Source of the DNA: an uncultured Pelagibacteraceae bacterium
GTDB lineage: Bacteria; Pseudomonadota; Alphaproteobacteria; Pelagibacterales; Pelagibacteraceae
Assembly (NCBI GenBank): GCA_902524235.1
Contig: CABZCF010000002.1
Span: forward strand, 1-64,000
Direction of reading: 5' to 3'
Length of the DNA stretch: 64,000 bases
Shown here in pieces: positions 47,704 to 55,687 of the stretch; position 1 is the stretch's first letter; each line of letters begins with the position of its first letter. A program made the position numbers and the translations under genes. Under the pieces are notes generated by a model. That model was not told where the DNA came from and ran no database searches. It was given only the letters and a program-made list of their open reading frames with translations.

Positions 47704-49421
47704 TGTTAAAATTTAATAAAAATAAATTACCTAGCAGACATACATCTGTAGGACCTGATAAAGCACCACAAAGATCATTTTATTATGCAATGGATCTAAC
47801 AGAAAAAGATGTTGCAAAACCTTTTGTAGGAGTAGTTTCAACATGGAATGAGGCTGCACCTTGCAATATTGCTTTAATGAGACAGGCACAATCTGTTAAA
47901 AAAGGAGTTAAAAGTAATGGTGGAACCCCAAGAGAATTTTGTACAATTACTGTAACTGATGGAATTGCGATGGGCCATGAGGGTATGAAATCATCATTAA
48001 TTTCAAGAGATGTAATTGCAGATTCAACTGAATTAACTGTTAGAGGTCATTGTTATGATGCATTAGTTGGTGTTGCTGGATGTGATAAATCTTTACCAGG
48101 TCTAATGATGGCGATGGTTAGGTTAAATGTACCAAGCGTTTTTATTTATGGTGGATCTATTTTGCCTGGAAGATTTAATGGTAAAGACGTAACTGTTGTT
48201 GATGTATTTGAAGGTGTAGGAAAATATTCTTCAGGTAAAATGTCAGCACACGCATTAAGAAAACTTGAATTAAAAGCCTGTCCAACTTCAGGAGCTTGTG
48301 GTGGACAATTCACAGCAAATACTATGGCATGCGTTTCAGAAGCAATTGGACTAGCATTACCTTATTCAGCAGGAACTCCAGCTCCTTATGAGCAAAGAGA
48401 TAAGTATGCAATGTTTAGTGGAAAAGCTGTAATGAATTTACTTAAGAAAAATATAAGACCTAGAGATATAGTAACAAGAAAAGCTTTAGAAAACGCAGCT
48501 ACAATAGTTGCAGCAACAGGTGGTTCAACAAACGCAGCATTACATTTACCAGCGATTGCAAATGAAGTAGGTATTAAATTTGATTTAATGGATGTTGCAA
48601 AAATTTTTAAAAAAACTCCTTATCTAGCTGATCTTAAACCAGGTGGAAGATATGTTGCAAAAGATATGTGGCAAGCAGGAGGAGTACCAATGTTATTAAA
48701 AACATTAATGGACGGTGGATATATACATGGAGATTGTTTAACTGTGACTGGTAAAACAATGAGAGAAAATTTAAAAAAAGTTAAATTTAATTTAAAACAA
48801 AAGGTAATGAGAAAACATAATAATCCTTTATCTCCAGATGGAGGTGTAGTTGGATTAAAAGGAAACTTAGCACCCGAAGGAGCAATTGTTAAAGTTGCTG
48901 GTCTTAAAAAATTACAATTTACAGGAAGAGCAAGATGTTTTGATACTGAGGAAGCTGCATTTAAAGCTGTTCAAAAAAAACAATACAAAGATGGAGACAT
49001 CATAATTATTAGATACGAAGGACCAAGAGGCGGACCAGGTATGAGAGAGATGCTTCAAACAACTGGAGCTATTTACGGGCAAGGAAAAGGTGAAAAAGTT
49101 GCACTTATAACTGATGGAAGGTTTTCAGGTGCTACTAGGGGCTTTTGTATCGGTCATGTAGGTCCTGAGGCCTCTATTGGCGGTCCAATAGCTCTTTTAC
49201 GCAATGGTGATGTAATTGATATAGATGCTAAAAAAGGAACAATTAACGTAAGATTATCAAAAAAAGAATTATCGAAAAGAAAGAAAAAATGGAAACCAAA
49301 GAAAATTAACTTTGGGAATGGAACTCTTTGGAAATATGCACAAACTGTTGGACCTGCATATTTAGGAGCACCAACACACCCAGGAGCAAAAAACGAAGTA
49401 AAAGTTTACGCTGATATTTAA
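47703..49421 (+). CDS. ilvD: Dihydroxy-acid dehydratase
   Basis: IlvD catalyses the penultimate step of valine, leucine and isoleucine synthesis with an Fe-S cluster. The cluster cysteines lie in GCDKSLPG and [17 protein letters not shown]-type blocks (here [18 protein letters not shown]), and the C-terminal [11 protein letters not shown] and [13 protein letters not shown] are present. At 572 residues it is complete. It is coupled to valS upstream and to manC downstream by one-base overlaps. Confidence 0.97.
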   Translation: MLKFNKNKLPSRHTSVGPDKAPQRSFYYAMDLTEKDVAKPFVGVVSTWNEAAPCNIALMRQAQSVKKGVKSNGGTPREFCTITVTDGIAMGHEGMKSSLISRDVIADSTELTVRGHCYDALVGVAGCDKSLPGLMMAMVRLNVPSVFIYGGSILPGRFNGKDVTVVDVFEGVGKYSSGKMSAHALRKLELKACPTSGACGGQFTANTMACVSEAIGLALPYSAGTPAPYEQRDKYAMFSGKAVMNLLKKNIRPRDIVTRKALENAATIVAATGGSTNAALHLPAIANEVGIKFDLMDVAKIFKKTPYLADLKPGGRYVAKDMWQAGGVPMLLKTLMDGGYIHGDCLTVTGKTMRENLKKVKFNLKQKVMRKHNNPLSPDGGVVGLKGNLAPEGAIVKVAGLKKLQFTGRARCFDTEEAAFKAVQKKQYKDGDIIIIRYEGPRGGPGMREMLQTTGAIYGQGKGEKVALITDGRFSGATRGFCIGHVGPEASIGGPIALLRNGDVIDIDAKKGTINVRLSKKELSKRKKKWKPKKINFGNGTLWKYAQTVGPAYLGAPTHPGAKNEVKVYADI

Positions 49422-50623
49422 TGAAAATTAGACCAGTTATTTTGTGTGGTGGAGCAGGCACTCGACTGTGGGAAGATAAAAAACACCATCAACCAAAGCA
49501 GTTTATTGACTTTGGAGGATGGAACCTGATGGAAAAAACATTTGAAAGGATTAAAAATCCGATCTTCGATTATCCCATCATAAGCACTAATAACAAATAT
49601 TTATCACAAGTAAGAAGATCTTTAAAAAATGCTAAAATAAAGAAATATAAAATTGTGCTTGAGCCAGCTAAAAAGAATACAGCTCCAGCAATACTTTCTT
49701 CTGCATTGATCAAAGATATTCCATTAAAACAATCTCTAATGTATTTTGCTGCAGATCATTTAATTGAAAAAACAAGTATTTTTAATAGATCAATTAAGAA
49801 CAATATTAAAAATCTAGACGACAAAAATATATTTATATTTGGGATTAAACCTACCAATCCATCAAGCGAATATGGTTACTTTTTAACAAAAAAGATTAAA
49901 AATATTAATAAAGTTTCAAAGTTTATTGAAAAACCTAATATTTTAAAAGCTAAACAGGTCATAAAGAAAAAAGGTTACTGGAATTCAGGTATGTTTTTTT
50001 TAAGGAAAGACTCGATAATTAATAATTTTAAAAAATATCAACCCAAAACTTATAAGAACTGCTTACTATCAGTAAATAAATCAAAATACAAAAATAATAC
50101 TTATTATTTAAACAAATCGGTATTTATTAAGTCAGTTGAAAAATCTTTTGATTATGCAATCCTTGAAAAATCAAAAAACATTAATGCTATAAAACTGGAT
50201 ATTCCCTGGTCTGATCTAGGAAGTTGGAAAGAAATTTCAAAAATTTTTAATAAAAATAAATCAAAATATTTCAAAAAAAAGAATGTTTTTTATAGACCAT
50301 GGGGAAGTTATACCAACTTATTCAAAGGTAAAAATTTCTTAGTTAAAGAATTAAACGTAAAATCAAAAGGTATATTAAGTCTACAAAAACATCATCATCG
50401 ATCTGAGCACTGGTTAATTACCCAAGGTAAACCTTTAATTACATTAAATAAGAAAAAAATATCGAAATCTGTAAATCAATCTATATATATTCCAAAGGGT
50501 GCTATTCATAGAATAGAAAATCCATTTAAAATTAACGTAAAAATTTTAGAAATTCAAAAAGGATCTATTCTAAAAGAAACTGATATTGTAAGATACCAAG
50601 ACATATATGGAAGAGTAGGTTAA
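49421..50623 (+). CDS. manC: Mannose-1-phosphate guanylyltransferase / mannose-6-phosphate isomerase
   Basis: The N-terminal nucleotidyltransferase (about 1-285) has VILCGGAGTRLWEDK-like signature (more often GGSGTRLWPLSR), EPAKKNTAPAI, YFAADHLIEK, FIEKPN and GYWNSGMFFLR. The C-terminal cupin (about 290-390) has PWGSYTNL, LQKHHHRSEHWLITQG and YIPKGAIHRIENP. This type II GMP/PMI pair makes GDP-mannose for surface glycans. At 400 residues it is shorter than the usual ~470. No glycosyltransferases are nearby. Confidence 0.9.
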   Translation: MKIRPVILCGGAGTRLWEDKKHHQPKQFIDFGGWNLMEKTFERIKNPIFDYPIISTNNKYLSQVRRSLKNAKIKKYKIVLEPAKKNTAPAILSSALIKDIPLKQSLMYFAADHLIEKTSIFNRSIKNNIKNLDDKNIFIFGIKPTNPSSEYGYFLTKKIKNINKVSKFIEKPNILKAKQVIKKKGYWNSGMFFLRKDSIINNFKKYQPKTYKNCLLSVNKSKYKNNTYYLNKSVFIKSVEKSFDYAILEKSKNINAIKLDIPWSDLGSWKEISKIFNKNKSKYFKKKNVFYRPWGSYTNLFKGKNFLVKELNVKSKGILSLQKHHHRSEHWLITQGKPLITLNKKKISKSVNQSIYIPKGAIHRIENPFKINVKILEIQKGSILKETDIVRYQDIYGRVG

Positions 50624-50626
50624 ATC

Positions 50627-50965
50627 ATGAATTTAATTTCGGGGTATATTTTTTTATTTCTAGCAATTATTTTAGGAATAGCTGCTAATGGCTTTTTAAA
50701 AACTACTAATGGCTTTACAAATATTTACCCAACTATTTTTTGTGTGGTCTCAATTATTTTATGTCTATTTTGCTTATCTAAAGCAATGAATATAATTCCA
50801 GTAGGTTTTACTTATGCAACATATGGAGGAATAACAATTACTGCAGTAACAATCTTTGGTATTTTAAAGTATAATCAATTGCCTAATATCTATGGAACTA
50901 TTGGTATAATCTTAATAATTATAGGTGTTATTCTAGTAAATTATTTAGGAAAAGTGAGTTCTTAG
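50627..50965 (+). CDS. SMR-family small membrane protein lacking the key glutamate
   Basis: The 112-residue, four-helix protein aligns along its length with EmrE-type transporters (GFLKTTNGFTNIYP, IPVGFTYATYGG, ending ILVNYLG). The membrane-embedded glutamate that binds proton and substrate (EmrE E14, in AEVIG) corresponds to G17 here (LGIAANG), and the EmrE W63 position is Tyr. It is therefore unlikely to be a standard proton-coupled drug or guanidinium exporter. The family call is fairly safe, the function open. Confidence 0.75.
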   Translation: MNLISGYIFLFLAIILGIAANGFLKTTNGFTNIYPTIFCVVSIILCLFCLSKAMNIIPVGFTYATYGGITITAVTIFGILKYNQLPNIYGTIGIILIIIGVILVNYLGKVSS

Positions 50966-51000
50966 ATATTTTAACAAATCTGTAACAATTTAATGAGATA

Positions 51001-51123
51001 ATTTTATATGGAACTTTAACATTTGTTTTGTTAGTCATAATAGCTGTTTTGTTATTTTTTCTTTTAAAAAAAAAAGAAATTGATATAGCTAGGCATCAAG
51101 AAATATATGGCCGTATTAAATAA
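51001..51123 (+). CDS. Possible tiny membrane peptide (no ATG start)
   Basis: An open frame after the SMR gene encodes a hydrophobic helix followed by a basic/polar tail (VLLVIIAVLLFFLLKKKE, ending HQEIYGRIK). No ATG is in frame; ATT at 51001 or TTG at 51028 would be needed. The positive-inside pattern is gene-like, but it may be a decayed remnant. Its stop lies in the loop of the hairpin at 51112-51131. Confidence 0.3.
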   Translation: MLYGTLTFVLLVIIAVLLFFLLKKKEIDIARHQEIYGRIK

Positions 51124-51134
51124 TTAATACGACC
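51109..51134. terminator. Hairpin between converging genes (possible bidirectional terminator)
   Basis: CGTATTAA (51112-51119) and TTAATACG (51124-51131) form a perfect 8-base stem with a 4-base loop, extended by a GG/CC pair across one mismatch. It lies between the SMR gene and the oppositely oriented PiT-like gene. Neither side has a strong T run, so termination is plausible but not certain. Confidence 0.45.
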
Positions 51135-51146
51135 ACAAAAATATAT

Positions 51147-52112
51147 TTAAAACCAATTGTTTGGTATTATTACATAGTGTATTGCAAGCACTATACCTAC
51201 TGAAACAGTTAAGCCGAATACCATTTTTAGGAAATCTTTTCCAATTAATGGAAAGACGTAACCTAACTTATATTCTTTGTTCATGCTAGCTATAGCAAGT
51301 TCTCTTCCACATAATAAACCAACAAAAACCCATGTTGTAGACATAGGTAAATCGTTTAGTTCTTTAAAGTAGAATAAGACACCAGCATAAATTACATTAA
51401 TAATTGTTGCTGATCTTGCGTATCTTGTTCCTGTTTTTTCAAGAACGACTTTTTGAATTGGTCCACCTTGAATGTAGAAAATATAAAATAATAGAGCTGT
51501 AAAGTAACCCATTACAATTAAGAGTAATGTTAAGTCTAATTGTCTAGGAAGATATACTGCAATATTAGCCACGTCGTGAGATAACCAAACCCACCATAAC
51601 CAACCTGAAGAGATCCAAACAGCATTTCTCCAGAAGCCTACCCATTTTTCGTCTACTTCATCAAATTTTTCATTAATGAATTTAGAAACACCTATCCAGG
51701 CGATGTAAGCAACCATTGCAGCTAAACCATAACCAACAACGCTTTTCATAAGCATTTTTTCAAGCACAACCGTTGAGGCAAATGCTGAAAGAACTAAAAA
51801 GGTAGTTGAAACTGGTATTCCAATTCTAGTTAATAATAATAGTATTGCAGGCGCTACTGCGTGATACCATTGAATTTCTTGATAAGGTATTCTAGTTAAT
51901 CTTCCATAAGATATATCACCATCATACGAATACCATCCCCATGCTAACGCAATAATCATTACAGCTGATGCAGATCCTGCAAGTATATACCATTTAAACC
52001 ACTTCTTTTTTGAGGCAATAAATGTACCTAGTGTTTGAATTGAGTCGTTAGCGATTACGCTATAACCGGCAAGGGCAAAGCCTATAACCGTGTAAATTAA
52101 AGTCATATTCAT
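51147..52112 (-). CDS. PiT/PHO4-like anion permease
   Basis: The 321-residue protein has about nine membrane helices and the two-fold repeat of the PiT family in modified form. ANDSIQTLGTF (21-31) and SHDVANIAVYL (178-188) stand in for the family's GANDVANAFG. IPVSTTFLVL (99-108) and LPMSTTWVFV (255-264) match PVSTTHA. PiT members carry phosphate, or sulfate in CysP, with protons or sodium. The substrate here is not settled. It is read on the minus strand, 192 bases after the end of aqpS, with its own promoter-like region and a GGGAG ribosome site. Confidence 0.7.
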   Translation of the reverse strand: MNMTLIYTVIGFALAGYSVIANDSIQTLGTFIASKKKWFKWYILAGSASAVMIIALAWGWYSYDGDISYGRLTRIPYQEIQWYHAVAPAILLLLTRIGIPVSTTFLVLSAFASTVVLEKMLMKSVVGYGLAAMVAYIAWIGVSKFINEKFDEVDEKWVGFWRNAVWISSGWLWWVWLSHDVANIAVYLPRQLDLTLLLIVMGYFTALLFYIFYIQGGPIQKVVLEKTGTRYARSATIINVIYAGVLFYFKELNDLPMSTTWVFVGLLCGRELAIASMNKEYKLGYVFPLIGKDFLKMVFGLTVSVGIVLAIHYVIIPNNWF

Positions 52113-52211
52113 TTTTTTCTCCCTTATATTATTGTTTTCGGTTCCTATCGATTCATGACTTAAGATCTATGTAATGTGATAATAAAAAAAATACTATTAA
52201 AGAATAAATTA

Positions 52212-52240
52212 ATATCAGAATCTAGGTAGGGATTCGTCAA
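52212..52240 (-). promoter_or_regulatory. Putative promoter with an inverted repeat, upstream of the PiT-like gene
   Basis: On the minus strand TTGACG (52240-52235) and TGATAT (52217-52212) are 17 bases apart. The spacer contains an inverted repeat GAATC-N8-GATTC (52218-52235 on the plus strand), a place where a repressor could sit. The remaining 190 bases of this gap hold nothing else recognisable. Confidence 0.4.
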
Positions 52241-52304
52241 CTAATAAACTATTAAGTACTGATGTCTACTTTAAAATATTTTTTTATTCTAAAAAAAGTT
52301 GTAT

Positions 52305-52955
52305 TTATTTAATTAATTTTTTAATAAAATATACAGCTATTAGAGCCCCTAAAAATTCAGCTAAAATATATGTAGGCGTATTCAAATAATTAATTCCCGT
52401 AAAAGAATCAGTAAAAGTTCTAGCTATTGAAACAGCTGGATTTGCAAAAGATGTTGATGATGTGAACCAATAACCAGCCATAATATATGTTGCAACACTA
52501 GCAGCTATTATTATTTTGCCATCTTTTTGAGTAGCAAAAATAATAAAAATTAAACCAAAAGTAGCAATTATTTCAGATAAGAAAATATGTAAGCCATCTC
52601 TATTTTTTGTCGATAACTCAAGAATATCGTGTTCAAAAAAAACATTAGCCAACATAACACCAACCAAACAACCAAGTATTTGGGCAGGAATATAAATGAT
52701 CAGAAGTTTTCCATTGATTTTTTTTCTTAAAAACATTGATAAACTCACAAAAGGATTAAAATGTGCACCTGAAATATTTGCAAAAGCAGTTATTAAGACG
52801 AATAGGCCAGCACCAGTTGCGAGTGTATTAGCTGTTAATCTCAAAGCATTATCATTTGTTAGATTTTCAGCCATTATTCCAGACCCAACAATAACCATTA
52901 CTAAAAAGCTACTTCCAATAAATTCACCTAGAAATATTCTGTTATTATTTTTCAT
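52305..52955 (-). CDS. aqpS: MIP-family channel, AqpS-like
   Basis: The 216-residue, six-helix protein has the two half-helix motifs of aquaporins: N67-P68-F69 (HFNPFVS, first motif altered from NPA) and N172-P173-A174 (FANPAVSIAR). It overlaps arsC by 11 bases. In Sinorhizobium meliloti aqpS next to arsC lets arsenite flow out after arsenate reduction, and the same arrangement suggests that role here. Glycerol or water transport cannot be excluded. Confidence 0.85.
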   Translation of the reverse strand: MKNNNRIFLGEFIGSSFLVMVIVGSGIMAENLTNDNALRLTANTLATGAGLFVLITAFANISGAHFNPFVSLSMFLRKKINGKLLIIYIPAQILGCLVGVMLANVFFEHDILELSTKNRDGLHIFLSEIIATFGLIFIIFATQKDGKIIIAASVATYIMAGYWFTSSTSFANPAVSIARTFTDSFTGINYLNTPTYILAEFLGALIAVYFIKKLIK

Positions 52956-53376
52956 TTAGAATCCAATTTTTAATTCTTTTATCAATATTATTAAAAGTAT
53001 CAGTAATTATCTGAAATTTTTCATCCTCATTTATGTTATTAAGTTTTGTTACTGGGTCTTCAATATTCCAATGAATGATTTGATTTTTCTTAGGCCAAAT
53101 AGGGCACAGCTCATTTTTAGCATTATTACATACAGTAATAACATGATCAATTTTTATTTCTCCATCAATAAACATACTAAAATTTTTAGACGAGTAGTCT
53201 TGAAGATTAAATCCTTTATTGTTTAAATAACGTTTTATATCTTTATTAATTTCGCCAGAAGGGTTACTACCAGCACTGTAAGCTTTAAATTTATCGTTAT
53301 ATTTATTATTAACTATAGATTCAGCAATGATACTTCTTGCAGAGTTTCCTGTACAAACAAACAATATATTTTCCAC
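52945..53376 (-). CDS. arsC: Arsenate reductase, thioredoxin-type (low-molecular-weight phosphatase fold)
   Basis: The 143-residue protein has the phosphate loop C8-TGNSA-R14 and the two further redox cysteines of the thioredoxin-coupled class (C83 and C91 in VCNNAKNELCP), so it is not a tyrosine phosphatase. It reduces arsenate to arsenite. The next gene, aqpS, supplies a probable exit for arsenite. No arsR is found nearby; the closest regulator is zur. Confidence 0.9.
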   Translation of the reverse strand: MENILFVCTGNSARSIIAESIVNNKYNDKFKAYSAGSNPSGEINKDIKRYLNNKGFNLQDYSSKNFSMFIDGEIKIDHVITVCNNAKNELCPIWPKKNQIIHWNIEDPVTKLNNINEDEKFQIITDTFNNIDKRIKNWILNEK

Positions 53377-53597
53377 TATATAATAATCTTATAAATTCCT
53401 ATTAAGAACAATGGTATTTGTAGTCCAAAGTTAGTTAGTATCGCTTTATCTTTGCTAATAAATCCAGCGACAGTCCATCCAACAACTCCCAATCCATGAA
53501 AATAAATATTTAAAGGATATATATTTAGGTTTGTTAATAGAATACCAATTAAAATTAGAAATGTGCTTATCCATTTAAGATACTTCTTAATAAACAT
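53376..53597 (-). CDS. Small two-helix membrane protein, unknown function
   Basis: The 73-residue protein has a basic start (MFIKKYLKW) and hydrophobic segments at about 9-27, 30-46 and 53-71. The middle segment contains a conserved-looking GLGVVGWTVAGF stretch. AGGAAA lies 6 bases before the ATG. It overlaps arsC by one base and follows zur by 44 bases, so it belongs to this minus-strand operon. I do not recognise the family. Confidence 0.75.
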   Translation of the reverse strand: MFIKKYLKWISTFLILIGILLTNLNIYPLNIYFHGLGVVGWTVAGFISKDKAILTNFGLQIPLFLIGIYKIII

Positions 53598-53641
53598 ACG
53601 TTTTCCTTTCAGCTTGTTTTATTTTGATTTTAGATAATAAC

Positions 53642-54037
53642 TTATCTACACTTTTTACATAATCCAAAGAACTCAAGATTGTATTTATTATACTTCATAC
53701 CTGAATTGTCCTGAAAACCAGATAGATATTTAGATAATTTAGGATTACTTATTTCAGTAACTTTTTCACAACCATCGCAGATAGAAAAGGCTGTTGCATT
53801 AGAAATTGTGCAATTAGAGTTTTTACAAGCTACAAAAGCATTTTTACTCTCAATTTTATGTACTTTACCTATTTCAACTAGTCTATCTAAAGCTCTATAG
53901 ACTTGAGGTGGAGCCTTAAGACCTTTCTTTTGAACATTAAATAGAATGGAGTATGCTTTTAAGGGCTGATTTGCTTTTTCAATGAAATCTAAAACTATTT
54001 TTTGATTTTTTGATAAATTTTCTTGCTTTTGAGCCAT
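53642..54037 (-). CDS. zur: Zur, Fur-family zinc uptake regulator
   Basis: The Fur-type winged helix (KNQKIVLDFIEKANQPLKAY, APPQVYRALDRLVEIGKVHKI) is followed by a metal-binding dimerisation domain. That domain has cysteine pairs CDGC and CKKC at its end, the structural zinc site. Location beside znuBC, and the palindromes before znuA, argue for Zur rather than Fur. I use ATG 54037 (131 residues); an in-frame TTG at 54052 would add five residues. Confidence 0.92.
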   Translation of the reverse strand: MAQKQENLSKNQKIVLDFIEKANQPLKAYSILFNVQKKGLKAPPQVYRALDRLVEIGKVHKIESKNAFVACKNSNCTISNATAFSICDGCEKVTEISNPKLSKYLSGFQDNSGMKYNKYNLEFFGLCKKCR

Positions 54038-54059
54038 TATTTCTTTTATCAATGAAAAG

Positions 54060-54863
54060 TTAGCTTTTCAATTGAGAACTCCTTTTAATTTTAATTAATG
54101 ATAAAATAAACAATATTAAACCAGCAGTTATAATTGATGGACCTGAGGGTGTATTTATTTGTAACGAGCTAAATAAACCTATTAATACAGACATTAAACC
54201 TGCAATAACTGAATAAATTACCATACCTTTTGGATTTGAAGATATATTTCTGGCAATTGCAGCAGGCAAAATAAGCATTCCAGTTATTAATAATAATCCA
54301 ACCATTTTAATTGAAATCGCAATAATTGCTGCAAGTAAAAGAGTAAATATAGCTTTCACTTTCTCTGGTTTCATTCCCTCTGCTTCTGCAAGCTCGTAAT
54401 TAACCGTTGATGCAAAAAGCGGTTTATATATTAATTTTAAAACCAATAAAATTAATGCACCACCAAACCATACAATTATAATATCGTTTACATTCACAGC
54501 TAAAATATCTCCAAATAATAAACCCATTAAATCAAATCGAATTGTTGCTATTAATCCTATAACAACTAACCCAACTGCAAGAGAAGAGTGGGCAAGTAAT
54601 CCTAATAAAGCATCAGTTGGTAAATTTGTTGTTTTCTCTAATTTTAGCAACATCAAAGCTACTAATGAGGAAATTATAAAAACAGATAATGCAATATTAA
54701 TTTCCATAGTATATGCAATAGTAATTCCTAATAAAGCTGAATGAGCTAAAGTATCTCCAAAGAATGATAGCCTCCTCCACACAACAAAACAACCTAATGG
54801 TCCAGTAACTAGAGCCATACCAATACCTACAAATAATGCTCTTATAAAAAAATCATCAAACAT
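54060..54863 (-). CDS. znuB: Zinc ABC transporter permease ZnuB
   Basis: The 267-residue membrane protein is of the ABC-3 family (FFIRALFVGIGMALVTGPLGCFVVWRRLSFFGDTLAHSALLGI) and has eight or so helices. It forms the channel for zinc delivered by ZnuA. It lies 2 bases after znuC and 22 bases before zur on the minus strand. Confidence 0.95.
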   Translation of the reverse strand: MFDDFFIRALFVGIGMALVTGPLGCFVVWRRLSFFGDTLAHSALLGITIAYTMEINIALSVFIISSLVALMLLKLEKTTNLPTDALLGLLAHSSLAVGLVVIGLIATIRFDLMGLLFGDILAVNVNDIIIVWFGGALILLVLKLIYKPLFASTVNYELAEAEGMKPEKVKAIFTLLLAAIIAISIKMVGLLLITGMLILPAAIARNISSNPKGMVIYSVIAGLMSVLIGLFSSLQINTPSGPSIITAGLILFILSLIKIKRSSQLKS

Positions 54864-54865
54864 TT

Positions 54866-55612
54866 TTAATTTTCCTCAACAGATCCATCTACGCCGTGTT
54901 TATGGTCGTGTTTATGCTCGTAAATAGATAATATTTTTGAAACATCTTCACCAAATAATTCTTGATATTTTTTATTATTAGCAACAGAAATAGGTGTTCC
55001 TGAACAGCAGACATGGCCATTAAGGCATACTACATGGTCGGTTTTAGACATAACAACGTGTAAATTATGAGATATCAGTAAAATTCCACACTTCAAAGTT
55101 TCAGATATTTTTTTTATTAATTCATATAGTTCAATCTCTCCTGTGAAATCTACTCCTTGTACAGGCTCATCTAAAACTAATAAATCTGGTTTTTTTGCTA
55201 CAGCCCGTGCCATCAAAACTCTTTGGAATTCACCACCAGATAAACTTTTTAAATCATTATTTAAAAGGTGTTTTGCACCTGTAATTTCTAAAGCTTCATT
55301 TATTTCCTGTTCTTGTAAATCCGAAGTTAAATTCATAAAGTCAAATACTCTTATAGGCAAAGTCCAATCAATTGAGATTTTCTGAGGGACATAAGCTATT
55401 TTTTTTGTAAATTTTTCAACTTTTCCGCTAATGTTTTTATATAAACCTAAAGCCATTTTTGCAGTAGTTGTTTTTCCAGACCCATTTGGACCTATCAATG
55501 TAATTATTTTACCTTTTTCTATTTCAAGGGAAACATCTTTAACCAACCATTTATTGTTTATAAAAACCCCAGCTTTTTCCATTTTTACTAATAAATTATC
55601 TGAACTTTCCAC
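54866..55612 (-). CDS. znuC: Zinc ABC transporter ATPase ZnuC
   Basis: The 248-residue ATPase has Walker A GPNGSGKTTT, signature LSGGEFQRVLMARA, Walker B LLVLDEPVQGVDFTG and H-loop LISHNLHVV. VQGVDFTGE is characteristic of ZnuC. The C-terminus has a His-rich stretch (HKHDHKHGVD), likely metal-binding. It is divergent from znuA across 75 bases that contain two Zur boxes. Confidence 0.95.
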   Translation of the reverse strand: MESSDNLLVKMEKAGVFINNKWLVKDVSLEIEKGKIITLIGPNGSGKTTTAKMALGLYKNISGKVEKFTKKIAYVPQKISIDWTLPIRVFDFMNLTSDLQEQEINEALEITGAKHLLNNDLKSLSGGEFQRVLMARAVAKKPDLLVLDEPVQGVDFTGEIELYELIKKISETLKCGILLISHNLHVVMSKTDHVVCLNGHVCCSGTPISVANNKKYQELFGEDVSKILSIYEHKHDHKHGVDGSVEEN

Positions 55613-55636
55613 TATTAAATCCTTGTATTTTGAAAA

Positions 55637-55651
55637 TGTTATATTATAACA
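55637..55651. promoter_or_regulatory. Putative Zur box 1 (znuC/znuA intergenic)
   Basis: TGTTATATTATAACA is a 7-1-7 perfect inverted repeat in the divergent znuC-znuA gap. It resembles the palindromic Zur operators of alphaproteobacteria (GTTAT...ATAAC arms). Box 2 lies exactly 16 bases further on, so two dimers could bind side by side on the helix. Confidence 0.75.
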
Positions 55652-55652
55652 C

Positions 55653-55667
55653 TGTTACATTATAACA
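55653..55667. promoter_or_regulatory. Putative Zur box 2 (znuC/znuA intergenic)
   Basis: TGTTACATTATAACA is a near copy of box 1 with one mismatch in the arms (C for T). It lies 16 bases downstream of box 1 and 20 bases before the znuA ATG, just ahead of the ribosome site AAGGAG. Binding here would block znuA transcription or its start. Confidence 0.7.
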
Positions 55668-55687
55668 AATTTATAAGGAGATATTAT

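Noticed and set aside
52113-52304. Riboswitch ahead of the PiT-like gene
   Set aside because: The leader shows no strong stems or conserved riboswitch core; only a promoter-like element with an inverted repeat can be supported.
54038-54052. TTG start for zur at 54052
   Set aside because: It would add five residues without Fur-family similarity; ATG 54037 is simpler.
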